Shown one piece after another: positions 44,681 to 56,376 of a stretch of DNA of 64,000 nucleotides. The DNA comes from Nannochloropsis oceanica (Eukaryota > Sar > Eustigmatophyceae > Eustigmatales > Monodopsidaceae): NCBI GenBank assembly GCA_004519485.1, contig CP038114.1, positions 310,001 through 374,000 of the forward strand, written 5' to 3'. The notes beneath the pieces are model-generated. The model was given only the letters and a program-made list of their open reading frames with translations, was not told where the DNA came from and did not search any database. The position numbers and the translations under genes are program-made. The first letter of the stretch is position 1, and each line of letters starts with the position of its first letter.

Positions 44681-45655
44681 ATGGTACGTTATGCCTCCTC
44701 ATGTCCTTGCCCCACCCTCCTTCCCTCCCTTCCTCCCCCTCGTTCCCTTGGTCCCGTTTTGTAACACCTCCTCCTTTCACCTCTTCAACAGGACTCTCAA
44801 CAAGTCAAGCTCGTCAAGGTCAAGTCGGTAGAGGCCCGCACGGGCAGCACGGGGAATGTGACCCAGGTGAGTAGGCGTGCATCGTGCGCCGAGGAGAAGC
44901 GAGTGAGGGAGGGAGGGGATGATTCTACTGCTGGAAGAAATCCGTGGAGAGCATGATGCTGCCTGCAACACAGAGGCCTCCTCGACTTCATGAAATGATG
45001 TGTGGCGGTCGTTGGCCCGCGAGTGGGTGGGCGAGACTAGGGCAGGAGCTGCGTGCGCTTAGAGGGCCTAATCATCCTGCATCCTGCTGGGTTCTACGCA
45101 AACCACCGACCAACCCGACAAGTCTTCCATCCAGTTTTCCTCTATCTTGACACTAGTCGTCCTATCAGTACTACCGAGCCTGTTGTCTGTGCCCTTAATA
45201 CAGCAACACGATGCTTGCCGTCATACTAAACCCTCCATGCGTCATGCTAACCCTGTCCCTCCCTATTTTCCTCTCTCCCTCCTTCCCTTCATTCTCTCGG
45301 AACCTAGGTGCGGGTGGAGTTTTTGGACGACCCTACGCGTAGCATCCGGCGGAACGTGAAAGGCCCCGTGCGGGAGGTACGTCTGCGTTTCAGGGAGGAG
45401 GAAAAGCTAGACTGAGGGAAGGAGGGAGAGGCGGGCGAGGTTATTTTGCGTATGGGTGGGATTCTGTGCTGGCTTGTGTACGGACCAGTGCAACTGCGTG
45501 TCTGCAAGGCTGATTTTATTGATACACGACTTCCTTGAGTGGGAAAACACTCTCACCCTTCCTTCTTCCTCCTTCCCTTCCTCTCTTTTTTTCCTGTGCA
45601 GGGGGATGTACTGTGCCTGTTGGAATGGGAGCGTGATGCCCGCCGACTTCGATAA
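44681..45655 (+). CDS. RPS28: 40S ribosomal protein S28 (eS28)
   Basis: A 66-residue protein spread over four exons: 44681-44683, 44792-44866, 45308-45376 and 45602-45655, all phase 0. It is a structural protein near the mRNA exit of the small subunit. The sequence is nearly universal: VKLVKVKSVEARTGSTG, then TQVRVEFLDDPTRSIRRNVKG, PVREGDVLCLLEWERDARRLR. The first coding exon holds only the start codon ATG, cut by GTACGT directly after it; the downstream exon starts GACTCTCAA (Asp-Ser-Gln). Introns total about 770 bases against 201 coding, a high share typical of ribosomal protein genes in intron-containing algae. Confidence 0.95.
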
Positions 45656-46843
45656 GCTGCGGCCGACGTTGCCGCCATCGCCGCAGCAGCAGCAGGAGTC
45701 ACACCAAAAGCAGCACCAGTAGCAGCAGCAGCAGCAAGTGGGAGAGGAGCAGCAGCTGCCGAATAGCAACATTAAATGGGGAACTTTTGTGGAAGCAGGA
45801 GCAGCATTGTCTTTTCTTTCCTCACTATATTGTCTTCTCTCATTGCAGCAATAGCAGCAGAAGGAACGGGTTGAGAGGGGAAAAGGGGGGGCTTCGCGCT
45901 AGGTGAGAGAACGATAGAAGCAAAAGGACCTGGGGAAAACTATCACTTGGCTTGACCTACGCTCTTTAAATATTCCACGGGATGGTGTACATTCCTCTTT
46001 CCTTGTTCGCTTTCTCTATTTCTCTATTTATCTACATATCTATCTACCTATCAATCTATCTACCTTTTTCTATCTTTCTACCCCTCTCTATCCCTCCATC
46101 TATCTACCTACCTACCTCGCTCCATTTGGGGTGAGGAGATGAGGAGACGGAAAAGCAAACGCACGTGCAAGACTTACTGGATGAGTGGGTGGGCATGTAA
46201 AGCTATGTGAAAAAGAATAAGGTCAGAGACGCAAAAAGGAACAGAAAGAGCGTGAAGACTTTTTCCCGCGCACAAAAACGAATCTAAATAAGGGGAAGAC
46301 TCTTCATCTTTTTCATTCCATTTCTTCCTTTTTTTCCTTTTTCTTCTACTTTTTTTTCCATGAGTAAGATAGACTATACAAGAAGCTGGTTTTGCTCCTC
46401 CTCTTCCTTCCCCTGTTCCTGCTTTTGCTGCTGCAACAGTTTTTGATGTTGCGTATTCTTCTAATACTGCATGATCATAGCGTGATTTATAGGGTGTGTT
46501 GCTGTTTTCGATTATACTGTACGACCAATTTTGCTTTTGGTGGGTGTTGATACTTTGGTCTCTGTAGTCGCTGCTGCTACATTTATGCTTTCTCCTTCTA
46601 CGTCCAGATATTGACAGACATGCTTCAGAGCCTTTATTACTATGTTAATTCCTTCACTGAGAAGTAAGAGACCTTTCGCAGGTTTTCAAGAACCCCAGCC
46701 ACCCCACTTTCCCTAACAACGAGCATTTAAATATGAACGGATCATCCACAGGGATAAATCAATAGGGCAACGGGTCATAAAATCGCTTTGAAGCATCCCT
46801 CTTCCTCTCACTTTCTCCCTTCCTCTTTTTCCTGCTCCTTCCC
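45656..46843. other. Convergent intergenic region
   Basis: About 1.2 kb between RPS28 and the LEA_2-like gene. It starts with a CAG-rich 3' UTR and has a CTAT/CTAC microsatellite near 46016-46120. No gene is seen. Confidence 0.45.
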
Positions 46844-48208
46844 CTACCCTTTCTTCCAAATAGGATGCAGGTGCGTCCCACACACATCTCCCCACCCTCC
46901 CTCCCGCCCTGCCCCCCTCCCGCCCGCTCCCCAGTCATTCTCAAATTCACACTCCAGTCTCATCAGAATCGGAAATGCGATCGGAACCCGCCTCCCCAGT
47001 ACGAAGGCATCGACCCTCACGTCTGCATTCAGGCCTAGCCTTGAAGTGAGCTTACCCAACACTTCGTCCACCAGCTGCTGCCCTAAAACAGTCGTCCCTC
47101 CGTGTGCCCCATCCCGCCCTTCCCCCCCCCCGCCGCCCTCAGCCTGAATGCTGTTCACGTGGTAGAACGTGGCGTTGGCATGGACGGCGACTGAGCCAGA
47201 AGGGGGAAGGCGTATAGGGGGGATTAGGGCCTGCAAGGAGGGAGGGAGGGAGGGAGGGAGGGGGGGAGGGGGAAAGACGGGGAAGAAAGGCAAATGTTAG
47301 TCTTCTTTTTTTTTCCTCCATAGGGAGATTTTTCCCCCTCTTTCTCCTACCAACCTCTCTCTTTTCTCGTTTCCTTCCTTTTCTTTTTTATCCTTTACCT
47401 CCCTTCCCCCCTTTCCTCCCTCTTACCATGCCTAGAGCCGCTCCGTGATAGCTCACGTGTACGGCTGGATCTTCGATATGGACTTTGAACCTGCTTTTAT
47501 TGTCAACAATGCCGTCGAACGAAACCACCGCGTTAAGATAGGGCCCGTCGATAAGGAGATTTTGGACAGCACTTGGGTTGAGGGTGATGAGCGGTGCTGT
47601 GAGAGGGAGGGAGGGAGGGAGGGTGGAAGGGTGAGAGGCAGGAAGATTTAAGTAAAGTTAGATCGAAAATGTGCCTGTGAAACATACACAATCATATTCA
47701 CACCCATTCCTCTACTCCTTTAGTCATGCCATAACTTACGTGCGATCGTAGCCACCAAGCCCAGGTACGCACTCAGCACCGCCAAAACCCCAAGCGACAA
47801 CACGACCACCACCCACCCTGCGGTCCGCAGGCCCGGGCAGGTGCGTCGATCATCAGCAGTGCTAGCCACACCAGCAGCAGCAGAGTGTGGGCAGCACATC
47901 GTCCTCCACCTAGCCATCTCACTGCTTTCCTCCTGCTCTTTCAATCGCATCGAGCCTTTGGTCGCTCCTCCTCCCTCCTCCTCCTTCATCTCTTCTCCCC
48001 ATCTTTCCCTTCTCTCACTTCCCCCTTCTCTTCTTCGCTCCCCTCCCTCTAGCGTGTCATTGAATAAGCTTTCTCTGTCGTCCGTCTCCCCCATCGTTAC
48101 CTCTCGCCCCGGTGGAGAGGACGGAGAGTATGTAGAAGGTATTGAAGCCGTGCTATGGCTCGTGGAGGCGATCGAGGTAAAACTCTCCCCGCTTCGAAAC
48201 GGGGACAT
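46844..48208 (-). CDS. Membrane-anchored LEA_2-like protein
   Basis: A 341-residue protein in exons 48208-47740, 47596-47427 and 47230-46844 (phases 1 and 0). The first 135 residues are polar and Glu/Arg-rich, followed by one membrane helix (GWVVVVLSLGVLAVLSAYLGLVA). The part outside looks like an LEA_2/WHy beta-sandwich: PLITLNPSAVQNLLIDGPYLNAV, FDGIVDNKSRFKVHIEDPAVHVSYHG, a hydrophilic hairpin, then ATFYHVNSI and RLGLNADVRVDAFVLGRRVPIAF. This NDR1/HIN1- or TMEM106-like layout (cytosolic tail, one helix, beta domain in the lumen or outside) is known from plants and animals. The assignment rests on strand pattern, not on an alignment. A Gly-rich segment interrupts the domain. Confidence 0.6.
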
Positions 48209-49008
48209 GGGCGAGTGTGATGAATGCTATCCGTGAACAAGCGCGTCTGAAACGCAATGGGTGGCGGTGGGCTCGCTGGTGCAGCAGATGTTGCCTAGAC
48301 AGGTAAGGGATAGGACGACGGCCAGGGCCAGGGCGAGGAGGGCCGCCTCCTTCCTTCTGAACGATTGTGGTGCGTGGTGGGTAAGGAGGGGTGGTTTGGG
48401 TAAGCCGACAACCCTTCTCTGTCTTCATGCATGTTGCGATGTCCGGGCAAGCGCCCACTCTATGTAGGAGGAAACAAGCACTGATCGGGTGATACCCACA
48501 ACAGAAGTGAATGGTCAAAGCAATGATGAAAATTTCAATTCAGCTGCGTTCTCCAAGGAGTCCTCGGTGATTTTTCCTCCCCTTTCATCTCTTTGTCTTC
48601 CTGTTTCCTACAAGACACAAGAGAATTAAATATAATCGTGATCGGCATTTTGGGGCATTAAAATACATCAGAATTTCCCCTTTCCCTACAGGTCACGGAA
48701 TGGAGGAGACGCTTGGGAATACGTGTTCTGAGACGGGAAGGGTCGGTATAGGCATGTTGCGCGAACGCCGGAAAAGCTCTTTTCAAAGACGCCGTTCCGG
48801 ACTTAGAAAACCGCGGTGGAACGACAAGGCCATAACATGGTGATTCATCCAAAATAGGTATTTTTCATTCTTTACTCTTCTTTTCGATACAGCAAGTGCA
48901 ATATCCCTTGTAAGCATCATGGATTGGATGGACCGAGATACAAAACGGTCTTCCAAATTTATTTTGATTCTTTAAGTCTTGCCCCTTCCTCCTTCCCTCC
49001 CTCCCTCC
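48209..49008. other. Intergenic region
   Basis: About 800 bases upstream of the LEA_2-like gene and downstream of the SCI1-like gene. No gene is recognised; an open minus-strand frame at 48658-48852 is short and unsupported. Confidence 0.4.
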
Positions 49009-50936
49009 CTACTCCGTGGTCCTCTTCGGGATTGTAATCCTCTGCCCTGGCTTCAACCCCAACGTGTCAAACAATTTCTGCATAGCGTCCTTCTCCTTCC
49101 TCGCCGCCTCTTCCATCCTCTCTTTCTGTTCCTGTTGGCGTTGGTTCCCCAGCTCCTTTTGCCTGGCCAATCTTCGCCTCATCTCCTCCCCCTCTACATC
49201 CCGCCCTCCTATCCCCAACGCAGCCTCGGATAACTCCAACCCATACCTCCCCTCCTCCTTCGCTCGAGCCGCACCGTGCATTCTCTCCCCCTTGGCATGT
49301 CGGGCTGCAAGCTGCGCTTCCCGACCAGTCGCCTTGGGCACATTTTCTTCTATTATTAAAGCCTTTCGTTCTCTATCACGGGTCCCCGTAAGAGCAAGGT
49401 GGTGAGCGGAGGAGGAAGATGATGACGAGGAGGACGTTGGTCGCTCGGGTGGAGGCATATGATGATGACTACCGGTACCACTGCTATTCAAACTAGTCAT
49501 CCCCCTCCCTCCCCCCCCTCCAGTGGTGGTCCGGACGATCGAATTTGCCATTCGTTCCAAGGCATCCTTCTCCCCGTCGCTCATCTTCTTCGCAAAGCCC
49601 CAGACATGGCCCGTCTTGTGTGCTTCCGTCTGGACGTGGACAGGAACACCGTCGTAGTACATGTCGGGAAGGAGGCCTTTGTTCCACGTGGATACGAAAC
49701 GGTCGAAGTGCTCTTGGGCTTTCTCCCGCGTAAGGGTCTAGGGAGGGAGGGAGGGAGGGAGGGAGGGAGGGAGGGAGGGAGGGAGGGTGGGAGGGTGGGA
49801 GGGTGGGAGGGAGGGAGGGAGGGAGGGAGGAAGGAAATGAGGGAGGAAGGAGGGAGGGAGGGAGGGAGGAAATGAGGGAGGGAGGGAGGGAGGGAGGAGT
49901 AAGGAGGAGTGAGAAAGACGAGTCACATGAAAGCGCCTGTATATTTGTGGGAACATCTCTCCCGCTCCCTCCTTCCCTCCTCCCATTCCTTAATACCTCA
50001 AAGTTAATCCTCTTGACCAGACGGAGCCAGACACGAAACTCAACCTGTCGGCGATAATAGTCATCTACCGCATGCAGCACTTCAGGTATCGGTCGCGCTG
50101 GTGAAGCTGCATCCCCCTTCATCTTTTCCTCTTTTTTTTTTCTCTTCTTCTTTTCCTTCTCTTTTTTGTCCTTGCTGTTGCTGCTGCTGCTGCTCTTGCT
50201 TTTACTTTTGCTCTTGCTGCTGCCACCTCCACCACCACTACCACCGTGCTTCTCTAAATATTTCATGGCTTCCTTGACTAGCCGCCGCTCCTCTCTCTCA
50301 CCTTTCTCCTCCTTCCGCCGATGTTTCTTGGCTCCTTCCCTTCCTCCCTCCTCCATTCCCTCACTCTCTCCGCTGTCGCTCGAGGCGGAATCGTCTTCGC
50401 GCGTGCGTTTCTTATGGTGATTATGTTGACTGGTTTTCTTCTCCTTCTTCTCCTTCTTCTCCTTCTTATGCTTTTTGTTATCCTTCTTCTCTTTCTTGTC
50501 CTTCATTTTGCCGCTGCTGCTGGTGCTGGTGCTATCCTTCTTGTCTCCTAAAGTAGGAAGGTAGGGGAAGGGTCGTGTGCGTGAGTAAATGAAAGGCAGA
50601 CTTGACAACACTTGAGTTTTACAAAGCAAAACGGGCCCGCAAACAGGAGTCTGATAGCTCATTACACGCATACAATCAAAGCCAGTAAGGCAGGGCGTGG
50701 AACCGGGGTTAGGCATTGCACGTACCGTCGTGCCGTCGAGGCCCGCTCCCATTACTGACGTTGCCGCTGCTTGTGCTGTCTGGAGGCGGTGCCACCGTCA
50801 CGCTACCTTTCACATCGTTGCTGCTGTCCCCAACGTTGCCGTCGCTGCTGCTTCTGCTCTTGCTGCTCCTGCTGCTGCCATTGCTCCTATCACTTTTCGT
50901 GCTGCCGACTTCCGAAGAGTCTTCCTGGCGAGGCAT
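49009..50936 (-). CDS. SCI1-like nuclear Lys/Ser-rich protein
   Basis: A 496-residue protein in exons 50936-50726, 50547-49997 and 49737-49009, phases 1 and 0. The N-terminal half is Lys/Glu/Ser-rich like splicing-speckle proteins. The recognisable domain spans the second intron: DDYYRRQVEFRVWLRLVKRINFE, then TLTREKAQEHFDRFVSTWNKGLLPDMYY, ending THKTGHVWGFAKK-like. This is the layout of plant style cell-cycle inhibitor 1 (SCI1) and its eukaryote-wide relatives, nuclear proteins of poorly known role; the match is from memory. The C-terminus has a coiled-coil stretch (RRLARQKELGNQRQQEQKER) and LFDTLGLKPGQRITIP. The second intron contains the longest CCCT array of the window. Confidence 0.65.
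49741..49905. repeat. (GGGA)n array inside an intron
   Basis: About 165 bases of nearly pure GGGA on the plus strand, thus CCCT in the transcript. It directly precedes the acceptor of the last SCI1-like exon. The G-rich strand could fold into quadruplexes. Confidence 0.9.
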
Positions 50937-51516
50937 GCGTCTCTTGAGACTGCGGGGCTGCTCCTTGCTACGCTACTGCTACCCAAGCCTGGCTGGTAGA
51001 TTTTAAGGCGTCGTGCCTTTGCCATAAATTGTGGGTTGTGTATGTGAGTGTGGTGTCAATTTGCGTACAAGTAGTGTTCAATGGTTTCTGGGAGCACTTC
51101 AGAAGCATGACTTAACAACTTGACTTTCTGGGGACTTGGAGGCGAGCGGTTGTTGCCGTTGCTGGCCATGTCCCGCTTTTTGACTTCCCCTGTGAGTCGT
51201 ACACTAACACGCTTCTCATGGCCTCCCAACTACCATCCATACAATGATAGAACGCTCCTACTTGTCCTTTGCCGTGCTTTGTCCGGTGGCGACACCGGTG
51301 GTTAAAGGCGGGGTGAGGCAAGCAGCATAGGACCATCGTGCTGGGTCGTAGCTGTCAAGCAAGACATCAGGGCACCATTCGCCGTACACTCGCCTCTCCT
51401 ACGCGGCCGCGGTGAAGGTCGCCAGTCAGGGATCGCTTCTTTGCTAGGATATCCGATTATTTTTTTCATTAAGACGCAGGGAGGGTCATATACTCATTAT
51501 CAGTGCCCTCAAGAAA
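50937..51516. promoter_or_regulatory. Divergent promoter region (SCI1-like / K+ channel)
   Basis: About 580 bases between head-to-head genes. No core element is obvious. Confidence 0.35.
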
Positions 51517-53709
51517 ATGAATATCACCCGTCGGACAACCTCCTTTCCGGACCCGCACATTAACACGCAGCACTTGGAAGGGGTTGATGAGGAAGGCGGT
51601 GATGCTGCTACTAATGGAAACCGGTCCCAGAACCTCCCTCTTTCAGGCGAGCCGCAGCAGCACGCGGGAGGCAAAGGCCGTCGGCACCGGCGGCGTCCTC
51701 GTCGTGGACATCGACAACGTCGGTCATGGGCATACCACGAAGATGATGGGTTTCAATACGACTATCATTATGATGAGGATGAGGGTGAGGAGGAGGGGGA
51801 GGGTGTTTGCTGCTGTAGGGAGGGTTGCTGTGAGTCGTTTCTTTTTTTCCGGTGCGCAGTGTGTGGGTTATGTGGTCCTGGAGGAAGGGGGGGAAGGCCT
51901 TTCCGATGGCTGCGGCGGGCGGGGAGGAAGACTTGGAGATTCTTCGATAACCATCGACGGGCTTGTTTGGGTTTGACACAATTAAACCCTTCCTCTGATG
52001 ACGAAGAGGAGGAGGAGGAGGAGGAGGAGGAGGAGGAGGATTATTATTTGGAAGAGGAAGGGGAGGAGGGAGGGTTGGCCCCTGCTGGTGGTGCGCGACG
52101 CAGAAACCGAGGGGGGCAACAAGGAGGGGGAGGAAAAGGAGGGGGAGGACGGGAAGTAAGGTTCTCGGGAGGCTCGTACCAGAGCTTGAGGGATACCCCG
52201 TCAACGAGTTCGTTCCGGGCGTTGCACCGGTCTTCCACCATCTCAGTCGAGTACTTGAAGAGGAGGGATCGACGGTGCGTCCTCCCTCCCTCCCTCCCTT
52301 CTTCAATCCTTCTTTCTCTTTATCGTAATCTCACCTCCTTCCTCATCTTTTCTAATGTCCGTTGCTTATTATGATTATGACGCTTTGCTTACTTAAACAT
52401 GCCCTCCCTCCCTCCCTCCCTCCCTCCCTCCCTCCCTCCCTCCCTCCTCCTGCAGTCCTCTGCACATGGCCTGGGCCTTTTTTTTCGTCTACGTGATAGC
52501 GGGCGTTTGGTACTTCATGTGGTTCAAGTCCCTGGACTTCCACAATGCCCTTTTCCAGATCATTAACAGTTTGAGCGCTGTGGGGGTAAGGGGTCCTATA
52601 TGTATTTAATATGTCATCTTCTTTGTTTTTTAATTACCCCATCGGTGGCCGACGATATTCATGTGTTTCCCTCCCCCATTTTTCCTTTGCTCCATTCTTT
52701 GCCTCCCTTTTGTCCTTGAGTACGGAGATTTTAGTCCCACCACGCCGACTGAGCAGGCCCTCACCATCGTCTTCCTCTTTGTTGGCGTGGGCTTTATGGG
52801 CTCTCTGATCGGTATTGTGGCCTCCTCCCGCTTGGACTACCAAGAGGACGTCAAGATAGAATGGCTCGCCCGACAGGAGGAGGGGCAGACGGGGAGGACA
52901 GGCGAGGGAGGGGAGACGGAAGTAGTGGAAGAGCCGGGCGTGAGCTTGATGAGTGCGCAGATGAGGAGGGCGCGGCAACGGGTGATATGGAACATAGGGA
53001 GGATGCTGCTGGCCATTGCGGTGGGGACGGTGGTGCTGGTGCCCGTGGAGGGATGGACGTGGGGGTGAGTCCAGGGAGGAAGGAAAGAAGTGCGACACAA
53101 AGGGCAAAACCCCACTCAACCCTCCTCCTTCTCTTCCCCCCTCCTTCCCTCCCTCCTTCCCTCCCTCCCTCCCTCCAGCTACGGCGTGTTCTTTTCCTCG
53201 CAGATGATCATGGGCAGCGGGTGGGTCGACGTCATGCCCATCTCTGAGTTTGGGGTCTGGTTCTCGCTTTTCTATGCGTTGATGGGCAGTATCTTAATTT
53301 ACCATGCTTTGGGAGACTTGGCCTCCATCCCTCTGACCCTGCGTCAAAGTCTGTTTGAGGCAGAGGTGCTGTCGCAGTGGGGAGACCATCTAACGGGTGC
53401 GTATATTGAGTCCATGCCCGCCTATCTTTCGCCCTTCCTGTCGACTTGTCTCTCTCAAAACCCTCCTCTTCACTCCTACTGCTTGCTTACCCCTTTTTCG
53501 TCATTCCTTCCTTCCCTCCTTCCCTTCCACCCTCCCTCCCACCCTCCCGGCGCTCAGAGGATAAGCTGTACAGTCTTTCAAGAAGAGCCAGTGAAATCAC
53601 AGCCGCGGCCATGTCCTCGTCCCCCTTGCGAAGGGCCTCCGCGCTCCCGGCGAAGATGGGAGGGACGGCGGTGGGGAATGTGGGGCGAAATGACGAGCCG
53701 TTGTTGTAT

Positions 53710-53744
<35 letters not shown>

Positions 53745-55074
53745 ACAGCTGCTAGGGGAGAAAAGGCAATTGCATTCGTTGATGCTTCAGCGGCAGACTG
53801 CCGGGCAGCATTCCCTCGAGGAAGTACCGACAGCTGTAGCAGCTGCAGCAGCAGCAGCTGCAGCAGCCAAGTCCAAGTCTTCCCCCTCTTCATCATCCTC
53901 ACATGTAGCAGGGACGCCCCCTGCCGTCACGTTCTCTTTACTACCTCCCTCCTTCCGTCCTGCTGATGTAGCCAGTGGTGGTGGCGGTGATGGTGGTAGA
54001 GAAGGAGCAGCAGGGAGGAAGGGAGGGAGGGAGGGAGGGAGAGAGGGAGGGCATGGTACCGCCAGCAGCATGACAGAAGGCACATGTGCGGCTAAAGCCC
54101 CTTTCATATCTTCTCCAAACGATTCCTCACCCTCTTCCTTCCCGTCTTTCTCCTCCTCCACCATCCACCCTTTCCCCTCCTCTTTTATCTCCTCCTCCCC
54201 CTCCTCCTCATCCTCTTCCTCCTCTGCTTCTGATGCTCTCGGGGACGCAGCTGTGACAGCGGTCCTTACCCCTCCCTACCTCGCCACTAATTCGGCCTCT
54301 CCCTCCCTCTTCTCTACCTGCTCCTCCATTGCTTCCACCTCTCTTCCCCGTCTTTCGTCCGTGAACAGCAGCAGCAGCGGCAACAGCCGCATGAAACATA
54401 ACGGGACAACAGCTGCAACAGCTGCAACAGCAGCAACAGCAGCAACAGCTACACTAGCCCCAGCACTACCAGCACCAGCACCGGCCGTTGGGACAGCCGA
54501 AAAGAAGAAACCGTCCACAGCCGTTACGAGGGAGGAATTTATCATCTCCATGATGCTTCTCCTGGGGCGCGTGGATATGATGCACGTCCGCGAAGCCCAG
54601 AGGGTTTTCGATCACCTCGACAAGGACAAAACGGGTATCTTAAATGAGACAGACGTTGTCAAGAAGGTGGAGCAACAGACGGGCCTGAGGTATGACTCAG
54701 CGCGCTATCGCATGGGACACGGTGCCAAGGACAGTAAAAAATATGCGTCGCCCAGACGCCTGGCAGCCTTGAAGAAGGGGGGAGAGGGAGGGGGAACGAT
54801 GGGTGCGGCGGGTAGTAGCAGCAGCAGCAACATGCTTGGGACGTCACCGATTAAACCGAAAGAAGGAGGATGGGGAGAAGTAGGAGGAGGCAGAGAAGGA
54901 GGGGATGAGGGCAGGTTGCACTCGTTATCTTCTGTCTCTGCGCCCTCTTCCTCGACCTCGCCTTGGCGGTGGCGGCAGCAAAAGCAACAGCAGCCGCAGC
55001 AGCAGCCGCAGCAGCAGCAGCAGCCGCCGCAGGGAGGGGGAGGGGAAGGGGGGGAAGAATATAAGAAAGGGTAG
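51517..55074 (+). CDS. Two-pore-domain K+ channel (TPK/KCO-like) with EF-hand
   Basis: A 988-residue protein in five exons: 51517-52274, 52456-52585, 52721-53064, 53179-53396 and 53558-55074, all in phase. The 250-residue head is acidic, His/Cys-rich and cytosolic. Pore unit 1: helix MAWAFFFVYVIAGVWYF, filter SAVGYGD (293-299), helix ALTIVFLFVGVGFMGSLIGIV. Pore unit 2: helix NIGRMLLAIAVGTVVLV, pore loop FFSSQMIMGSGWVDVMP (415-431), helix FSLFYALMGSILIYHALGD. The first filter is normal apart from Ser for Thr; the second lacks GYG. The tail (485-988) is Ser/Gln filler around one EF-hand loop at 838-849 (DKDKTGILNETD), suggesting Ca2+ control as in plant vacuolar TPK channels. Two such subunits would normally form one pore. 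Location is not readable. Confidence 0.82.
52396..52447. repeat. (CCCT)n tract in a channel-gene intron
   Basis: About thirteen CCCT units just before the CTCCTGCAG acceptor at 52455. Same motif as in other introns here. Confidence 0.9.
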
Positions 55075-55601
55075 AGCAGAACATGGAATGTGCTAGGGTG
55101 TGTGGTAGGAAAAGTAAAGGGAATGGAGGAGAGGAAGGTATCTCCTCTCTGCGTGTACGTAGATCCTGAGTGATCAAGGTACACATATTATGTATATGAC
55201 ACGTCAACTTAAAACAATTAACATAGCCCCATCAGAGACACCACGATGTCGACAAAGCGATGATGCGAATAAAGAAAGAAAACCAACCATGAGTCTTTGC
55301 AACCGCCTTGCCTGCTTTTTGCTGTTGCGTCACCCTCTCGTTTTCATTGCCTGTTTTGGCGTCCTTTTATCCCTCCTTTTTCTCATATGTATATAGACAG
55401 AATTTATGTACACACAGGATTTATGTAAATGTCACTCAGCATCTGTTCATTTCATTGTATTCCCTTCTTTTCATTCTCATGGCACATTCCTCCTTCCCTC
55501 TACCTCTTCTCATCCCGACAGAGCCACACACACACACACAGAGGAACAAACACACACTCACACATTCACACAAACGCACATATGCACATTTCTGTAGAAT
55601 T
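55075..55601. other. Convergent intergenic region
   Basis: About 530 bases between the stops of the channel gene (+) and the Gln-rich gene (-). It has a CACA-rich stretch near 55525-55580. No gene. Confidence 0.45.
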
Positions 55602-55873
55602 CTATGTCTTCCCCCTCTTCTTACAGACATATCCCCCCCCCTCCTTCCCTCTCTCCCTCTTCGTCCGCCCCACACCACTCCCTCCCTCCATCCCTCCCCC
55701 TCCCCTTCCCCCTCCCCCTTCTCCCTCTCGCACAAATACCATCGTCAGCTTCTTCCCTTCCTGTACTGCAAAATCAAATGCATCCTCTCTTCTCTCCCTC
55801 CCTTCCTCTCTCCCTCTTCGCTCTTCCCTCTGACCTCTACCATTCTGGAGCTGCCGCAGACTGAGTCCCCGCC

Positions 55874-55972
<99 letters not shown>

Positions 55973-56336
55973 GCTTCTCTACTACCTTTTCAACCTTCCT
56001 CGCGCGCTGTCCTCGCATCACATCGCCACAATGCCTTTGCTGTGTCCCTCTTCTTCCACTACCCCCTCCCTCCCGCTCTCCGCTTTTCTGCAGGAGGTAT
56101 TGTGCAATGGAGATGGTGCCGTCGGGGGAGGAAGCAAAATAGGACATGGCGGCACTAGGCGAAGCAGCAGCGGGAATTGGCGTTGCTGCCGTAGCCAGGC
56201 CATAGGAACGGCGAGGAGGAGGGGTGGGAGGAAGAGAGGGAGGACGAGGGGGAGGGGCAACATCCAGCTGCTGCTTCTGCTGCTTCTGCTGCTTCTGATC
56301 CTCCTTATCCTCTACCATCGCATCTGCTGCTTCTGC

Positions 56337-56376
<40 letters not shown>

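Noticed and set aside
49738-49996. Reading the SCI1-like frame straight through the CCCT array as poly Ser-Leu-Pro
   Set aside because: Good GT and AG sites border the array, and removing it restores the conserved domain in phase.
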